This document shows, in pieces, positions 20,454 through 30,335 of a stretch of 64,000 nucleotides of DNA. The position numbers and the translations under genes are program-made. The notes beneath the pieces were generated by a model. The model had not been told where the DNA came from. It worked only from the letters and a program-made list of their open reading frames with translations, and searched no databases. The first letter of the stretch is position 1. Each line of letters starts with the position of its first letter. The stretch comes from Azolla caroliniana (taxonomy: Eukaryota; Polypodiophyta). The DNA lies in the NCBI GenBank assembly GCA_043228905.1, contig JBHGNT010000001.1, positions 29,264,001-29,328,000 on the forward strand. The letters are read 5' to 3'.

Positions 20454-23400
20454 ATGGTCGGCATCACCGGCCGAGAGAAAACAAAGACGGAGGGGAGACT
20501 TCGGGCGTGCGGAGTTCTCGGCCCTGACGAAGGAATCAACGGAGCCGTGGAGGCAGTCTCCTTCGACGACACCTTGGGAATGCTGGGGAAGGTAGTCGAA
20601 GAAGACCTTAACGAAGACCGGACGATACCGGTATGTTCCGAAGAAATGTACGAAGTCATCGCGGACTTCGGTCGAGGGCTCGAGTCGGAACGGACGGCCC
20701 GAGTTAGCACCAAGTACAAGACTGTGGACCGGAAGGTGAGGCCAGTTGCGGCGCCCTTACCGGAGGGCAGCGAATCCCGAATCAAAGGGGTTGCATCGGA
20801 CCCCAGCTTACGAGATCCGGCCTGCATAGGACACACCTTCACCAACGAGACGCTCCGCGAGCTGAAGGTCGGTGGGGGCGGGTTCCTACTGCCGGCGGAG
20901 GAAGACCGGTTTCGGAGAATGCTCGGAAGGCACGGGAAAGCCTTCGCATTCTCGCCGGAGGAAATCGGGTGCGTGGACCCGACGATCGTAGAGCCGATGG
21001 TGATATTCACGGTACCGCATGTACCGTGGAATCTCAAGCCAATTTCGGTTCCGAGAGCTCACATCCCGAAGTTGATGGAGCTGTTGAAGCAGAAAGTTGA
21101 TATGGGCATTCTCGAGCCGTCGAGCGCCCCGTATTCAAACCGCTGGTTTACCGTACCAAAGAAAAACGGATCATTGCGCTTCATTCAGGACCTGCAGCCG
21201 GTCAATAGAGTGACCATTCGGAACGCAGGGATCGGACCGACCATAGACGAGTTCGCGGAGGCCTTCGCCGGAAGGTCGATTTACTCGGTCGGTGATCTAT
21301 ACTCAGGGTACGACCAGTTCCAGCTAGCCGTGGAGAGCAGAGACATTACGACGATGCGAACTCCCCTCGGCCTAGTGCGGATGTGTACGCTTCCGCAAGG
21401 AGGGACCAACTCGGTGGCCCACATGGTGAATGCGATGAACAAGGTGCTGAGGGACTGCATCCCGGACATCACCATGCCGTTTCTAGACGACATCCCGATC
21501 AAGGGATGCCCGGTAGAAGAGAAGGACGAGACGATCGGGCCGGACGGATGCCGGCGATTCGTGATGACGCACATCGACGACTGCGAGAAGGTGCTGCAAA
21601 GGCTAGAGGATGCGAGGCTCACCTTCTCGGGGGAGAAATCAGCCTTCGGGCAGTCGGAAATCATGGTGGTCGGACACTTATGTGGGCCATATGGCTGGAA
21701 ACCGTCTCCGGCAAAGGTAGAAGCCATCTCCGCGATGAAGCCCGACTGCAGCTCGGTCACGGAAGTACGAAGATTCCTGGGGGCATGCGCATTCTACCAC
21801 ATATGGATCCCGCATTACGCCCACGTTGCGGAGCCGCTATACGGATTATTGAAGAAAGGGCGAAGATTCGAATGGCTAGACAAGCACACGGAGTCGGTCC
21901 GGAAGCTGAAGGAGGCTCTTTCGGCAGCACCGGCGCTCCGAAAGGCCGTCTACAGGAAGGGCATCCCAGTGTACATAACGGTTGACACGAGTCCGACCGG
22001 AATCGGGTGGGTCGTCAACCAAGAAGACGAGGACGGCAATCGGTTTCCGATCCGATTCGGCGCGAAGGTCCTCAGTGAGCGGCAGCGAGGATACGCCCAG
22101 GTTAAACGCGAACTCTGGGGTATCGTTTCGGCGGTGAAGGCCGACAAGGACTATCTGATCGGGACAGAGGTAATCATAGAGACGGATTGCATGCCGATTC
22201 TCGGCATGGTTTCCGGATGCGCGACGCCGGACCTAGCAATGCTCAGGTGGATAGCGTACATCAAGTCCCTGGACCCGGGAATACGACACATTTCCGGGAA
22301 AGACAACGCCATGGCCGACATGCTTTCAAGGGCGAGATTCGATGACGAGGGCGGCATGGTTTCGGAGGACGAAGAGGTCGGCGTGGACTTCTTCGAGACT
22401 GCGTATGTGACAACCGACGGAACAAGCACTTCGGCGCTTAACGACTTCGACGCGAGCAAGTACGACGGGGAGTGGTTGCAGATCGGTGGGTTTTTGAAGA
22501 CAATGACGCCCGATGCGTCATGGACGAAGGACGAGGCCAACCGGATCCGGAAGAAAGCGTACCGGTTCTTTCTCCGGGATGGATACTTGTGGAGGCACCC
22601 GAAGAAGAGGAACGGCGTCCCGCTCCGGGTGGTGGCAATGAAGGAAGATCAGGAGGAGCTGCTAGCGGCCTACCACGACAGCCCTTGGGCTGGACACCGT
22701 GGAACATGGGCTACGTTTGAGAAATTGAAGGGGAAGTATTGGTGGCCGGGGCAGTACCAGGACGTGCATCGGTTCGTGACAACTTGCGAGAGCTGTCAGA
22801 TGCACTCCATAGTCCGACATCGAGACGAGCTTCACCCTACGTACCCTCCGGCCATCCATTTCAAATGGATGGTAGATCTGGTAACGATGCCAATGGGAGT
22901 AGGACAGATGCGGTACCTGGTCCTAGCGCGGGAGGATCTGACGAACCAGGTGGAAGGCCGGGCCCTTCCGAACAAAACGACCGCGGCCGTATGTCGGTTC
23001 CTAATCGAGGACGTGATATGCCGGTACGGGTGCGTCGGGAAGATCGTGGCTGACCGAGGGGAGTTGGACGCCGAAGAAGCCGCGGAGCTGTTGGACCGGC
23101 TGGGAGTCAAGCTCTCGCTCACCACTGCGTACAATCCGGAGGCGAATGGAAAGGTGGAGCGCGGACACGGGCCGATTGTCAAGGCGCTGGTTCGAGCATG
23201 CGGAGGCCGAGTTGGTAACTGGCCGCGGCTGCTACCTTATGCTTTGTGGGCGGACCGGACTACGCACAGTTCGGTAACCGGGTACATGCCGACGGAGCTC
23301 ATGTTCGGCCAGAAGCCGATCATGCCGATGGAACGGACGATCTCCTCATGGGCAACGGTCGATTGGAGGGACGAGATGAGCCGGGAGGAGTTGTTGGCCG

Positions 23401-23810
23401 CGCGTATACGACAACTCGAGCGGAGACCGGAGGACGTGGAACTGGCTGCGGAGAAGCTCCGGGTGGCGAGGACAAAGAACAAAGCCAGGTTCGACCGAAC
23501 GCACCGGCTCCGACCGAAGAAAATCGAAGAAGGTGACTGGGTGCTCGTCTACGACAGCAGCCTCGACAACCAGCACCGAGCCACACGGAAGTTCGCACGA
23601 AGGTGGTTCGGGCCTTACGTGGTACGGAGCGCCAATGACAACGGGACATATCACCTGGCGGAACTCGACGGCACGAGAGTGGCGATACCGGTTGTAGGGA
23701 AGCGGATCAAAGCGTTCAAGAAGCGACATTACGACGAGCCAGACCCGGCTCTCCTAGTCAGCAGTGACGAACGATCCGAAAACGAGGAAGAACCGACGGG
23801 CGAGGAATGA
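20454..23810 (+). CDS. Gypsy-3 Pol (reverse transcriptase, RNase H, integrase)
   Basis: Intact 1118-codon ORF. Reverse transcriptase has VPHVPWNLKPISVPRAHIP, LRFIQDLQPVNRVTI and the catalytic FLDDIPIKG (Asp 345-346). RNase H starts at YITVDTSPTGIGWVV (Asp 511) with REL and ETDC. Integrase has the HHCC finger around residues 740-782 (HRGTWATFEKLKGKYWW, CESCQ) and the triad Asp 808 (VDLVTMP), Asp 867 (VADRGELD) and Glu 902 (NGKVERGH), the last two 35 apart. The tail KIEEGDWVLVYDSSLDN and GPYVVRSANDNGTYHLAELDG resembles a GPY/F module; no chromodomain is obvious. How it is expressed is unclear: a separate ATG in a different frame from gag. Overall wording recalls fungal Ty3/gypsy pol. Confidence 0.93.
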   Translation: MVGITGREKTKTEGRLRACGVLGPDEGINGAVEAVSFDDTLGMLGKVVEEDLNEDRTIPVCSEEMYEVIADFGRGLESERTARVSTKYKTVDRKVRPVAAPLPEGSESRIKGVASDPSLRDPACIGHTFTNETLRELKVGGGGFLLPAEEDRFRRMLGRHGKAFAFSPEEIGCVDPTIVEPMVIFTVPHVPWNLKPISVPRAHIPKLMELLKQKVDMGILEPSSAPYSNRWFTVPKKNGSLRFIQDLQPVNRVTIRNAGIGPTIDEFAEAFAGRSIYSVGDLYSGYDQFQLAVESRDITTMRTPLGLVRMCTLPQGGTNSVAHMVNAMNKVLRDCIPDITMPFLDDIPIKGCPVEEKDETIGPDGCRRFVMTHIDDCEKVLQRLEDARLTFSGEKSAFGQSEIMVVGHLCGPYGWKPSPAKVEAISAMKPDCSSVTEVRRFLGACAFYHIWIPHYAHVAEPLYGLLKKGRRFEWLDKHTESVRKLKEALSAAPALRKAVYRKGIPVYITVDTSPTGIGWVVNQEDEDGNRFPIRFGAKVLSERQRGYAQVKRELWGIVSAVKADKDYLIGTEVIIETDCMPILGMVSGCATPDLAMLRWIAYIKSLDPGIRHISGKDNAMADMLSRARFDDEGGMVSEDEEVGVDFFETAYVTTDGTSTSALNDFDASKYDGEWLQIGGFLKTMTPDASWTKDEANRIRKKAYRFFLRDGYLWRHPKKRNGVPLRVVAMKEDQEELLAAYHDSPWAGHRGTWATFEKLKGKYWWPGQYQDVHRFVTTCESCQMHSIVRHRDELHPTYPPAIHFKWMVDLVTMPMGVGQMRYLVLAREDLTNQVEGRALPNKTTAAVCRFLIEDVICRYGCVGKIVADRGELDAEEAAELLDRLGVKLSLTTAYNPEANGKVERGHGPIVKALVRACGGRVGNWPRLLPYALWADRTTHSSVTGYMPTELMFGQKPIMPMERTISSWATVDWRDEMSREELLAARIRQLERRPEDVELAAEKLRVARTKNKARFDRTHRLRPKKIEEGDWVLVYDSSLDNQHRATRKFARRWFGPYVVRSANDNGTYHLAELDGTRVAIPVVGKRIKAFKKRHYDEPDPALLVSSDERSENEEEPTGEE

Positions 23811-23868
23811 AGACGGGCCGGTTTTCTCCGTCCCAACTCTCTTGGCGCATACCGGAGGATGCGCGGTT

Positions 23869-23881
23869 AGGTGGGGGCGGA
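23869..23881 (+). promoter_or_regulatory. Gypsy-3 polypurine tract
   Basis: AGGTGGGGGCGGA directly before the 3' LTR, the plus-strand primer site. The reverse complement TCCACCCCCACC marks the same place in Gypsy-1, TRG and Gypsy-4, with the shorter TCCACCCCACC in Gypsy-2. Confidence 0.8.
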
Positions 23882-24678
23882 TGTCGTGAAGAAAACCGTC
23901 CATAGGCGGAATCGGCGCACCCAGGCGTGGGAACCGGTTCTTCACGCGCGCAAGCTCCAAGTTGTACATAGAAGCGAATTAGGAGGATAATCGGCAGGAA
24001 CGGGCCCTAACACAAGTGGAGACAAAGACCGCGCGAACAGTCTTTTCGGTCGCGCGCGCGAGCGAAGGAACTGTACGAGTCGGCGGCGTAACTACGCGGA
24101 CGCGTGAAGGACGGAGCGGATCCCTGTCCAAAAGGGACAGGGAATAAAGCTGACATGACGGCCTGCTCGTCGGCCTATATAAGGAGCAGGAAAGAGCTGT
24201 TGCAGGCATCTCGCGCAGAGAGGACGAAGTGCTGTCGGACCGTTTCTGGACGCTTCTCTCTCTGTTTCCTTCCTTCTTGAGCTCCATAGCTTTTCTGTGC
24301 AGGGTTCCGAGGAGGCTCGCGCTGTTTCGAGGAACGCCCGAGTGCTTCCGGCAGCACCTCCGACCGACCTGCTACCCCTTTGTGCGTCGAAGCGAACAGG
24401 CATCGGCATCTGTTCGCCGGCCTGTTCGGTTGTAACCAACCTGTGCCCCATCGAGGGTTGTAGTCGTGTTAGCCATTTTTCTTAATATACATATTTAGTC
24501 ATTCGCATCTGTCTGTGTCGGTGTCTGTTCGCGTTCTCCGTGCTGAAGGGCCGTGTCCCTGTGTATCCCCGGTCCTGCGTAGCCGGTTCTCTCTCTTTCT
24601 CCTCCCTCGCTTGCTCTTTGGTTCGAGACCCCCGCGGTCCCGCCTCGTTTCCACACGCACTTGCGTAATATCTCGACA
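23882..24678 (+). repeat. Gypsy-3 3' LTR
   Basis: 797 bp, near-identical to 17364-18160, followed by the duplicated target ACGG (24679-24682). Confidence 0.93.
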
Positions 24679-24698
24679 ACGGGCTCATCAGTGCCAAC

Positions 24699-24867
24699 CA
24701 TAGTTCTAGCCATACGTCCCATTCGTGTCATACTCAAACGCCAATATTCGTATCATACTCATACGTGAAAAGGCTCCAAGTATGATTGAAATCCATACGC
24801 GGTACATAGATATATTATATATACATATGGTGTATATGGTGTACATAGTGTGTGTGTGTTTGAGGGG

Positions 24868-24928
<61 letters not shown>

Positions 24929-25310
24929 TGTGTGATCTAGAGAGAGAAGCCCTGTTTTGCATGTGTGAGGAGACAGTGATTGAGTGTATATCTAGACTCT
25001 AGAGAGAGAGAGAGAGAGGAGCTATGGGTTTTGTCTGTGTGAGGGAGTATGTAATATGTATATTAGATATCTAGATTTTGTAGAGAGAGAAAATCTGTCA
25101 GTTCTCGTGAGAGAGAGAGAGAGAGAGTGTGTGTATGTGTGTCAGATGTCACTTCTATTCACAAAATATTATGAATATCAAAAATTTAAAAAACTAAAAA
25201 AAAGTCAAAAAAGAAGAAGAGCCAAACGAATATCGCGTATCATACGCGTACGTTTGCAAACGTTCGCGTACGTCCAGTAAATTGGATGTACGTGAATATT
25301 AGGAACTATG
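24699..25310. mobile_element. MITE-1, hAT-type non-autonomous DNA transposon
   Basis: 612 bp flanked by the 8-bp direct repeat GTGCCAAC (24691-24698 and 25311-25318), with terminal inverted repeats CATAGTTC/GAACTATG. Subterminal parts are rich in CGTATCATAC(T/G)C(A/G)TACG-like palindromic words. The interior has a long GA run (24869-24926) and further GA tracts. No transposase coding. An 8-bp TSD and a CA-starting TIR fit the hAT superfamily. It splits helix I of the left hammerhead of PLE-1. Confidence 0.88.
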
Positions 25311-25318
25311 GTGCCAAC

Positions 25319-25833
25319 ATAAGACCATGAGGGTAAGGGAGGGGGTTTATATAGGATTTTAGGAGAGGGGTATAGTGAGGGTGTGGGATCAAAGTTGGGA
25401 GTGGGGAGCAAGGGTGTGCTATGTGCATATGTGCACATTTAAGGGAGAAAAAGATAGTGGGATGTAAGTTTTAAGGTTTTTTAAGGATAGGGAAAAGGGA
25501 ATGGTAAGAGGGAAGGAGTGAGAGGGTATGGGAAAGAGTGTAGGGAGAAGTGAGAGAGAGGGGGAAAGGGATGTGCATATGTGCACACGTGCATGTGCAT
25601 GTTTTAAGGAAGGAGGGGTAAAGTTGTTATAAGCTAGGGAAAAGGGAATGGTGATGTGGGCACATGTGTGGGGTTAAAAAGTAAGAGAGAGGGGAAGGTA
25701 TGGGTTAAAAAAGAAGAGAGAAGGGGAAGGTAGAGTTTTAAGAGAGATGAGGGGTAGGGATAGGGATACGATTTAGGGTTTGCCTTACGGCTTTGCAAGG
25801 AGTGCGAGTCGACATACCGCTCGAATACGGAGC
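25319..25833. other. PLE-1 region between left hammerhead and ORF1
   Basis: G-rich on the plus strand. Read on the minus strand it mirrors the region ahead of the right hammerhead: CT-rich tract, then TATA (CCTATATAAA, 25346-25355) about 20 bp before the hammerhead. It also has repeated ATGTGCATATGTGCAC palindromes (25420-25436, 25571-25586). ORF1 follows after TTTAGGGTTTGCC (25770-25783). Confidence 0.55.
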
Positions 25834-27660
25834 ATGTCCACTCTTGATAGCAATGGGCCCCCCGAACCCATTACTACCGTAGATGTAACTAGGACCCCCC
25901 AAAAAACTACGAGTACCCAGGTAATCTCCAATGAATCACCGCTAATTTCCCAACACTTTGAAGATTACAAGTGTGGAATAATAGCAGAGTTTAAAAGCCT
26001 CTATCAAAAAGCACAAAAAGAAAAAAGAACATACACTCGTATGTCAAACCTAAATTCGCATAATATAGCCCCTCATAGCTTGAGAATCCAACCCCCTAGA
26101 CTAGTTATCAAACACGAAGATATTAATAAAAGTTTACACCTAGAGTTTGCTTCCATTACAACACAATATAGTAAAGATCTCACTATCGCCTATGTTAAGC
26201 ATTTAGACAGCCTTGTGCATTATTATACTAAAATTGTAGATGACTTTCCCACAACCGTGCGAACAGATATACTCAAGCTTGCTAATCTCCTAAAAGCCCC
26301 CACTTGTTTTGACATAATAGAACCCGATTCAAACCCAAACTCATTTAGCAAACAACTTGAAGATTTCAGAGAAAAATTTGCCACTAATATTTTAAAAGAA
26401 TGTAATACAATAGCTCTATCATTCACTTATAAGGAAGCCTTTAGAACTGCTGCAATGCAAACAAGAGATAAAGCACAATTAAAAAACAACAACACTCAGA
26501 GCACAAGCAAGCACCATATTAGAGAGATAGACCTAGATATGGAGTCTGAAGATGATAGTGAAAAGTTAGTAGATAGTTTTGAGAAAGAACAATATGACAA
26601 ATTTCAGTTTACATCTCATCACAATAACCTTAACTTGAGAACAAACCCTAACTCTACCTCTAACTCTAACCCTAACCCTAACTTGAAAAAAAACCCTAAC
26701 TCTAGAATAAACCCTAACCCTAACCCTAACTCGAGAATAAACCCTAGCCCTAATTTCAAAACAAACCCTAACCCTAACCCTAACCCTAATTTCAAAACAA
26801 TCCCTAACCCTAACTTGAGAACCAACCCCAACCCTAACCCTTGGCCTCGAACAACAAACCCGAAACCTCTTCCACCACAAATTAAGCGTGGATCATCCAA
26901 CCACCACAACCATCCTCAATTCATCTGCAACATAAATAATAATGAAGTTAGCATGAACCCTTATCCTAACAACCTCAATCATAGAAACCCAAAAGTATTA
27001 TTCTATAGACCCAATGGCCTTTCGATAGGCCCGAACACAAACTCAGCCCACCTCCACCATAACACAAGGATAACACCAACATTCCCGAACTCCAACTTCA
27101 CCACATATGTTTCCCCTTATACAGGTCCATCGCATCATCCACCACAGGATCTCCATCATCGACCATCACAACTTTTTGGTGGTGGTGGCGGCAATGACAT
27201 CAACCACCATACGCTAGCTTGGCCACACAGCTCACACGGAGTACCCCCATCTCTAATCCATACTTTCCACTCATCGATCACACCTGTTGGTTTCTCGTCA
27301 GCCCTACAAAACCACCAACAACACGATGGATTAAAGCTAAAGACGGGTGGCGATGTTCTCGACTCGGCGCGTACAGTTGACTATAGAGGCGTCGACCTCC
27401 CCCATTCTCACCTTCCCCCCTTGCTCTCCAGCCCTCCTCTGTATACTGAGCCCCTCAAAGCCTCTCATCCCTCCTCCTTTGCCCCTCAATTTTCTTTCCC
27501 TCCTCCTACAATAGGGCAACATAATCCATCCCCCTTTCCTTATTCATGGCCACTACACCCACACCCCTTTCACTCTCAAAACCCTCCCACATTTTCTACA
27601 AATTCCTTGTATACACACACTCTCTCTCTCTCCAACCTAACCCCCTCTGTTACTTTCTAA
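25834..27660 (+). CDS. PLE-1 ORF1, Asn/Pro-rich protein of unknown function
   Basis: 608 codons from the first ATG (MSTLDSNGPPEPITTV); the frame is open upstream to at least 25780. Residues about 80-230 look globular (IKHEDINKSLHLEFASITTQ, LKLANLLKAPTCFDI, LEDFREKFATNILKECNT), then an acidic stretch (DLDMESEDDSEKL). From about 26640 to 26850 comes an Asn-Pro repeat region encoded by (CCCTAA)n hexamers, and the C-terminal half is His/Pro/Ser rich. I recognise no domain. Position upstream of the reverse transcriptase suggests an RNA-binding or Gag-like role, as inference only. The frame is uninterrupted over 600 codons despite low complexity, which argues for past selection. Confidence 0.65.
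   Translation: MSTLDSNGPPEPITTVDVTRTPQKTTSTQVISNESPLISQHFEDYKCGIIAEFKSLYQKAQKEKRTYTRMSNLNSHNIAPHSLRIQPPRLVIKHEDINKSLHLEFASITTQYSKDLTIAYVKHLDSLVHYYTKIVDDFPTTVRTDILKLANLLKAPTCFDIIEPDSNPNSFSKQLEDFREKFATNILKECNTIALSFTYKEAFRTAAMQTRDKAQLKNNNTQSTSKHHIREIDLDMESEDDSEKLVDSFEKEQYDKFQFTSHHNNLNLRTNPNSTSNSNPNPNLKKNPNSRINPNPNPNSRINPSPNFKTNPNPNPNPNFKTIPNPNLRTNPNPNPWPRTTNPKPLPPQIKRGSSNHHNHPQFICNINNNEVSMNPYPNNLNHRNPKVLFYRPNGLSIGPNTNSAHLHHNTRITPTFPNSNFTTYVSPYTGPSHHPPQDLHHRPSQLFGGGGGNDINHHTLAWPHSSHGVPPSLIHTFHSSITPVGFSSALQNHQQHDGLKLKTGGDVLDSARTVDYRGVDLPHSHLPPLLSSPPLYTEPLKASHPSSFAPQFSFPPPTIGQHNPSPFPYSWPLHPHPFHSQNPPTFSTNSLYTHTLSLSNLTPSVTF
26640..26850 (+). repeat. Telomere-like (CCCTAA)n hexamers within ORF1
   Basis: Blocks of two to four CCCTAA units separated by AAAA or GAGAATAA spacers, all in phase with ORF1 so that they read Asn-Pro. 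The hexamer is the TTAGGG-type telomere unit, not the TTTAGGG usual for plants. Confidence 0.85.
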
Positions 27661-27996
27661 TATTCCCCAACCTAACCCCCTTCCCCCTTTTTGTAATGAC
27701 CCCCATCCATATTTTCCCCCGAACACTTTGTATAATTCTGGTCTTACCCCTCCCCCTATTTTTAACACAGCCCCCTCCCCCCCTAATATCTTCACACACT
27801 CCCTCTCCTTTCTTAATAATTCCACACATGCACCCCCCCCCTTTTTCTCACATAATTTGAAAAATAATACCCCTCCCCTTTTTCCTAATTCTAACTCGTT
27901 TGCCCCTACCACACACCCATATAATAAATCAAACCCCCATAGCTCTTACAAACCCCCCCCTCACCCCCAAACTAAAACTCGGTCATATACATGTAG
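27661..27996 (+). other. PLE-1 spacer between ORF1 and RT
   Basis: C-rich, low-complexity stretch with stops in the ORF1/RT frame. Another frame (27728-28012) is open and Pro/Asn rich like the ORF1 tail, so the RT might once have been reached by frameshift. No domain seen. Confidence 0.5.
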
Positions 27997-30000
27997 ACCA
28001 AAAAACGGGTAGCGAGGCGTGCTAAACGAATTAGTAAACGTTTTAAGCATGCCTTGCACCCTTGTAAGCGTCTCTTTTACATACTAGATAGGCCCCCCTT
28101 AACTTGTGATACCTACATGTGGCTAGGTAGAACAAACTCTCATTTCCCCTTCTCCCCTTACACTAAATCACACACTAAAAAGTCAAATACTAAAAAACCA
28201 CGAACCAAATTTTGGACTCCCCTCCTTAGGAAACCTGTAATTAATAGTAGGATACACAATCACTCTGATTATACCCTCTCCAAACACGAGACACAACTCC
28301 TCAACCTAGGTTTGAAACACATCCTCCCATCTTCCCCACCTCCACCTCTTATCCTACTTAAAGAATTTGATAGCCTTAGTAGGACCCTCCGACTTAAACA
28401 CTTTTTCAAAGATGAGGATAATTCCCCCCTAAATCCCTTTAAACTACCTAACCCTAGTTGGCAACCCCCTACTAAATACATACCCCTAGAAAACATTATA
28501 GTTAAACATCAAACTCTCTTTAGTAATACACTTCATACACTCAAATTAAAACCCACTAGGATTCCACTCCACTTATTACAAGCCTTACAATCTCTTAAAA
28601 ATAACAATAGAATCATAATTTTACCCGCGGATAAAAACGTTGGAGTTTATGTTCTTAACAAAGACACATACTATAACAAAGCTGTAGAACACCTTTCTGA
28701 TTCTAATACCTATAGAGTAGTTTCCCACTATCCACTTGAAGAGTTATCATATAGACTTAAAAAGATTGTTAACAACCATCTAGGTACCTTATCCACCATA
28801 GAAGCCAACTACATACTACATAAGCCCTCAACAGGATACCAAGTATGCAATCTCTACTTCTTCCCCAAACTCCAGAAGAACCCAATGGGCTTTAGACCTA
28901 TTTGTTCATATAATAACTCTCTTTTTGAACAGACGTCTAAATGGCTTCACCACCAACTCATGCCAATCCTTCTCCTTCAAAAACAATATTTGAAAGACTC
29001 ACACTCCCTTATCCAAACTCTAGAACATCTTAAACCACCCCCTAATAGCTTTATCTTTACCTTTGATGTTGAATCCTTATATCCTAGCATCCCCCCTAAG
29101 CTAGGTCTAGAAGCCTTACGAAAAATCATTACCCCCCATTTTTCGACTTCTAAAACTAACCTTATTTATACACTTAGCGCACTCGCATTAGAATATCACT
29201 TTCTCTCTTTTGACGACGTAATTTATCAACAAGTAAAGGGTACAACCATGGGTAGTAATTTTTCTGTAGTATATGCTTGCCTTTTCTTAGCTCACTTAGG
29301 GAATTCGCAACCACCACACCCAAATCTTTGCTTTTTCACTAGATATATAGATGACGCTTTCGGAATATGGACGGGTACTAAACTCGAGTTAGAAAATTAC
29401 CTTCAATTCTATAATACCTCTACTAATAATTGTATCAAACTTACCATCACCACTTCCCCCTCTAGATTACCCTTCCTAGACTTATGGATTAACCTAGAAA
29501 ACTCAAAATTCTCCTTTAATTGCTACCAAAAGCCCCAAAATGCTTACCAATATCTCCCGTTCTCGTCAGAACACCCTCTTCATTTAAAAAGACATTTTAT
29601 TATTAATGAACTAAAATGATACCTAATTAGAGAAAGCACTCCTTTAGGTTTCCATTGAATGAAAAAACTATTTTTTACTAGACTAATTACGAGAGGATAT
29701 CACCCTTCTTTCATAAAAGAGAATTATAAAAATGTCCCCTTTAGGGTTAGGAAATCACTAATATATAGTAGGAAACCCAAAAGTACTCTTCTACCCGTTA
29801 TCTTCAAACTTAGATATACACAAGATACCCCTAAGATAGGAATTCACGACATGCTAAAAAACCTCCACGAGGATTTACTCTTAGATCCCAAACTATCTCA
29901 GATACCTAGACCTTTTGTGTGTTGGACTAAGTCCAAGTCCATTCACTCTTTTTTGGTCAAAATTAAATATAAAAGGTCATCCCCAAAATCTCTTACTTAA
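27997..30000 (+). pseudogene. PLE-1 Penelope-like reverse transcriptase, endonuclease-less
   Basis: One reading frame of about 668 codons with two TGA stops (29617 and 29656), each one C-to-T step from CGA. It starts after a stop with no early ATG and a basic stretch (RRAKRISKRFKHAL). PLE signatures in order: LSKHETQLLNLGLKHILPS, ILPADKNVGVYVLNKDTYY, FPKLQKNPMGFRPICSY, FTFDVESLYPSIPPKLGL, KGTTMGSNFSVVYACLFLAH, catalytic RYIDDAFGIWTG, LPFLDLWINLENSKFSFNCY and YQYLPFSSEHPLHLKRH. The C-terminal region (LITRGYHPSFIKE, LPVIFKLRYTQDTPKIG) ends at KRSSPKSLT with no GIY-YIG endonuclease after it, like the Athena/Coprina group described as telomere-associated. An N-terminal GIY-YIG is not seen either. 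Confidence 0.9.
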
Positions 30001-30252
30001 CACTACACATTTACTTACTTATAACCCCCCACTTATGCATAACACACCCCCACTTATTACTTACCATAATCTCCCACTTTTCATAGCCCACCCCCACTTA
30101 TTACTTAGCATACACATACTTATAACCCTCCAGTCTTCTTAGCCCACCACCACTTTGTATCATTCAACTGCCTACCATTACCCCCTTCTTCTCTCTCCCA
30201 TCACTAACTCTTATTTCTCCTCTCTCCCTCTCCCTCTCCCACCTCCCCCACC
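30001..30252 (+). other. PLE-1 3' untranslated region with short repeats
   Basis: CA/CT-rich tract. The word CACCCCCACTTATTACTTA occurs at about 30045 and 30093, with a degenerate form near 30025. It ends in a CT/CCCTC tract before the TATA of the right terminal module. Confidence 0.5.
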
Positions 30253-30262
30253 TTATATAAAG
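30253..30262 (+). promoter_or_regulatory. TATA box before right PLE-1 hammerhead
   Basis: TTATATAAAG, 21 bp before the first base of helix I. A start about 30 bp downstream would put the 5' end of the transcript at the ribozyme. The left module has the same arrangement in opposite orientation. Confidence 0.5.
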
Positions 30263-30282
30263 CTACACCCATCTTGTAATAG

Positions 30283-30335
30283 ACCTTTGCACTGATGAGC
30301 TCATTCTTGAGCGAAACTAGTTTGCTGCATAAGGT
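30283..30335 (+). ncRNA. PLE-1 right hammerhead ribozyme (type I)
   Basis: Core CUGAUGA (30292-30298), helix II GCUCA/UGAGC with loop UUCU, GAAA (30313-30316), a minimal helix III C-UA-G, predicted cleavage after GUU (30322/30323). Helix I pairs GCA with UGC and, beyond an internal loop, ACCUU with AAGGU. Minimal helix III hammerheads are known from Penelope-like elements and are thought to act as dimers. All core bases are present; activity is inferred. Confidence 0.83.

Larger units (their letters stand above)
17364..24678 (+). mobile_element. Gypsy-3, intact Ty3/gypsy-like LTR retrotransposon
   Basis: 7315-bp element with matched LTRs, primer site, gag-protease, pol and polypurine tract, all open. 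4-bp TSD ACGG. It lies in the helix II loop of the left PLE-1 hammerhead. It is the youngest autonomous element in the window and the likely enzyme source type for TRG. Confidence 0.92.

Noticed and set aside
24865-24930. Long GA run as a possible regulatory GAGA element
   Set aside because: Simple microsatellite inside MITE-1; similar runs occur in several LTRs without consistent position.
26640-26850. Interstitial telomere or chromosome end
   Set aside because: The hexamers are short, interrupted and in frame within ORF1, and the surrounding DNA is a nested internal locus.
26566-26909. Antisense ORFs full of Val-Arg or Leu-Gly repeats
   Set aside because: They are shadows of the CCCTAA hexamers in ORF1.
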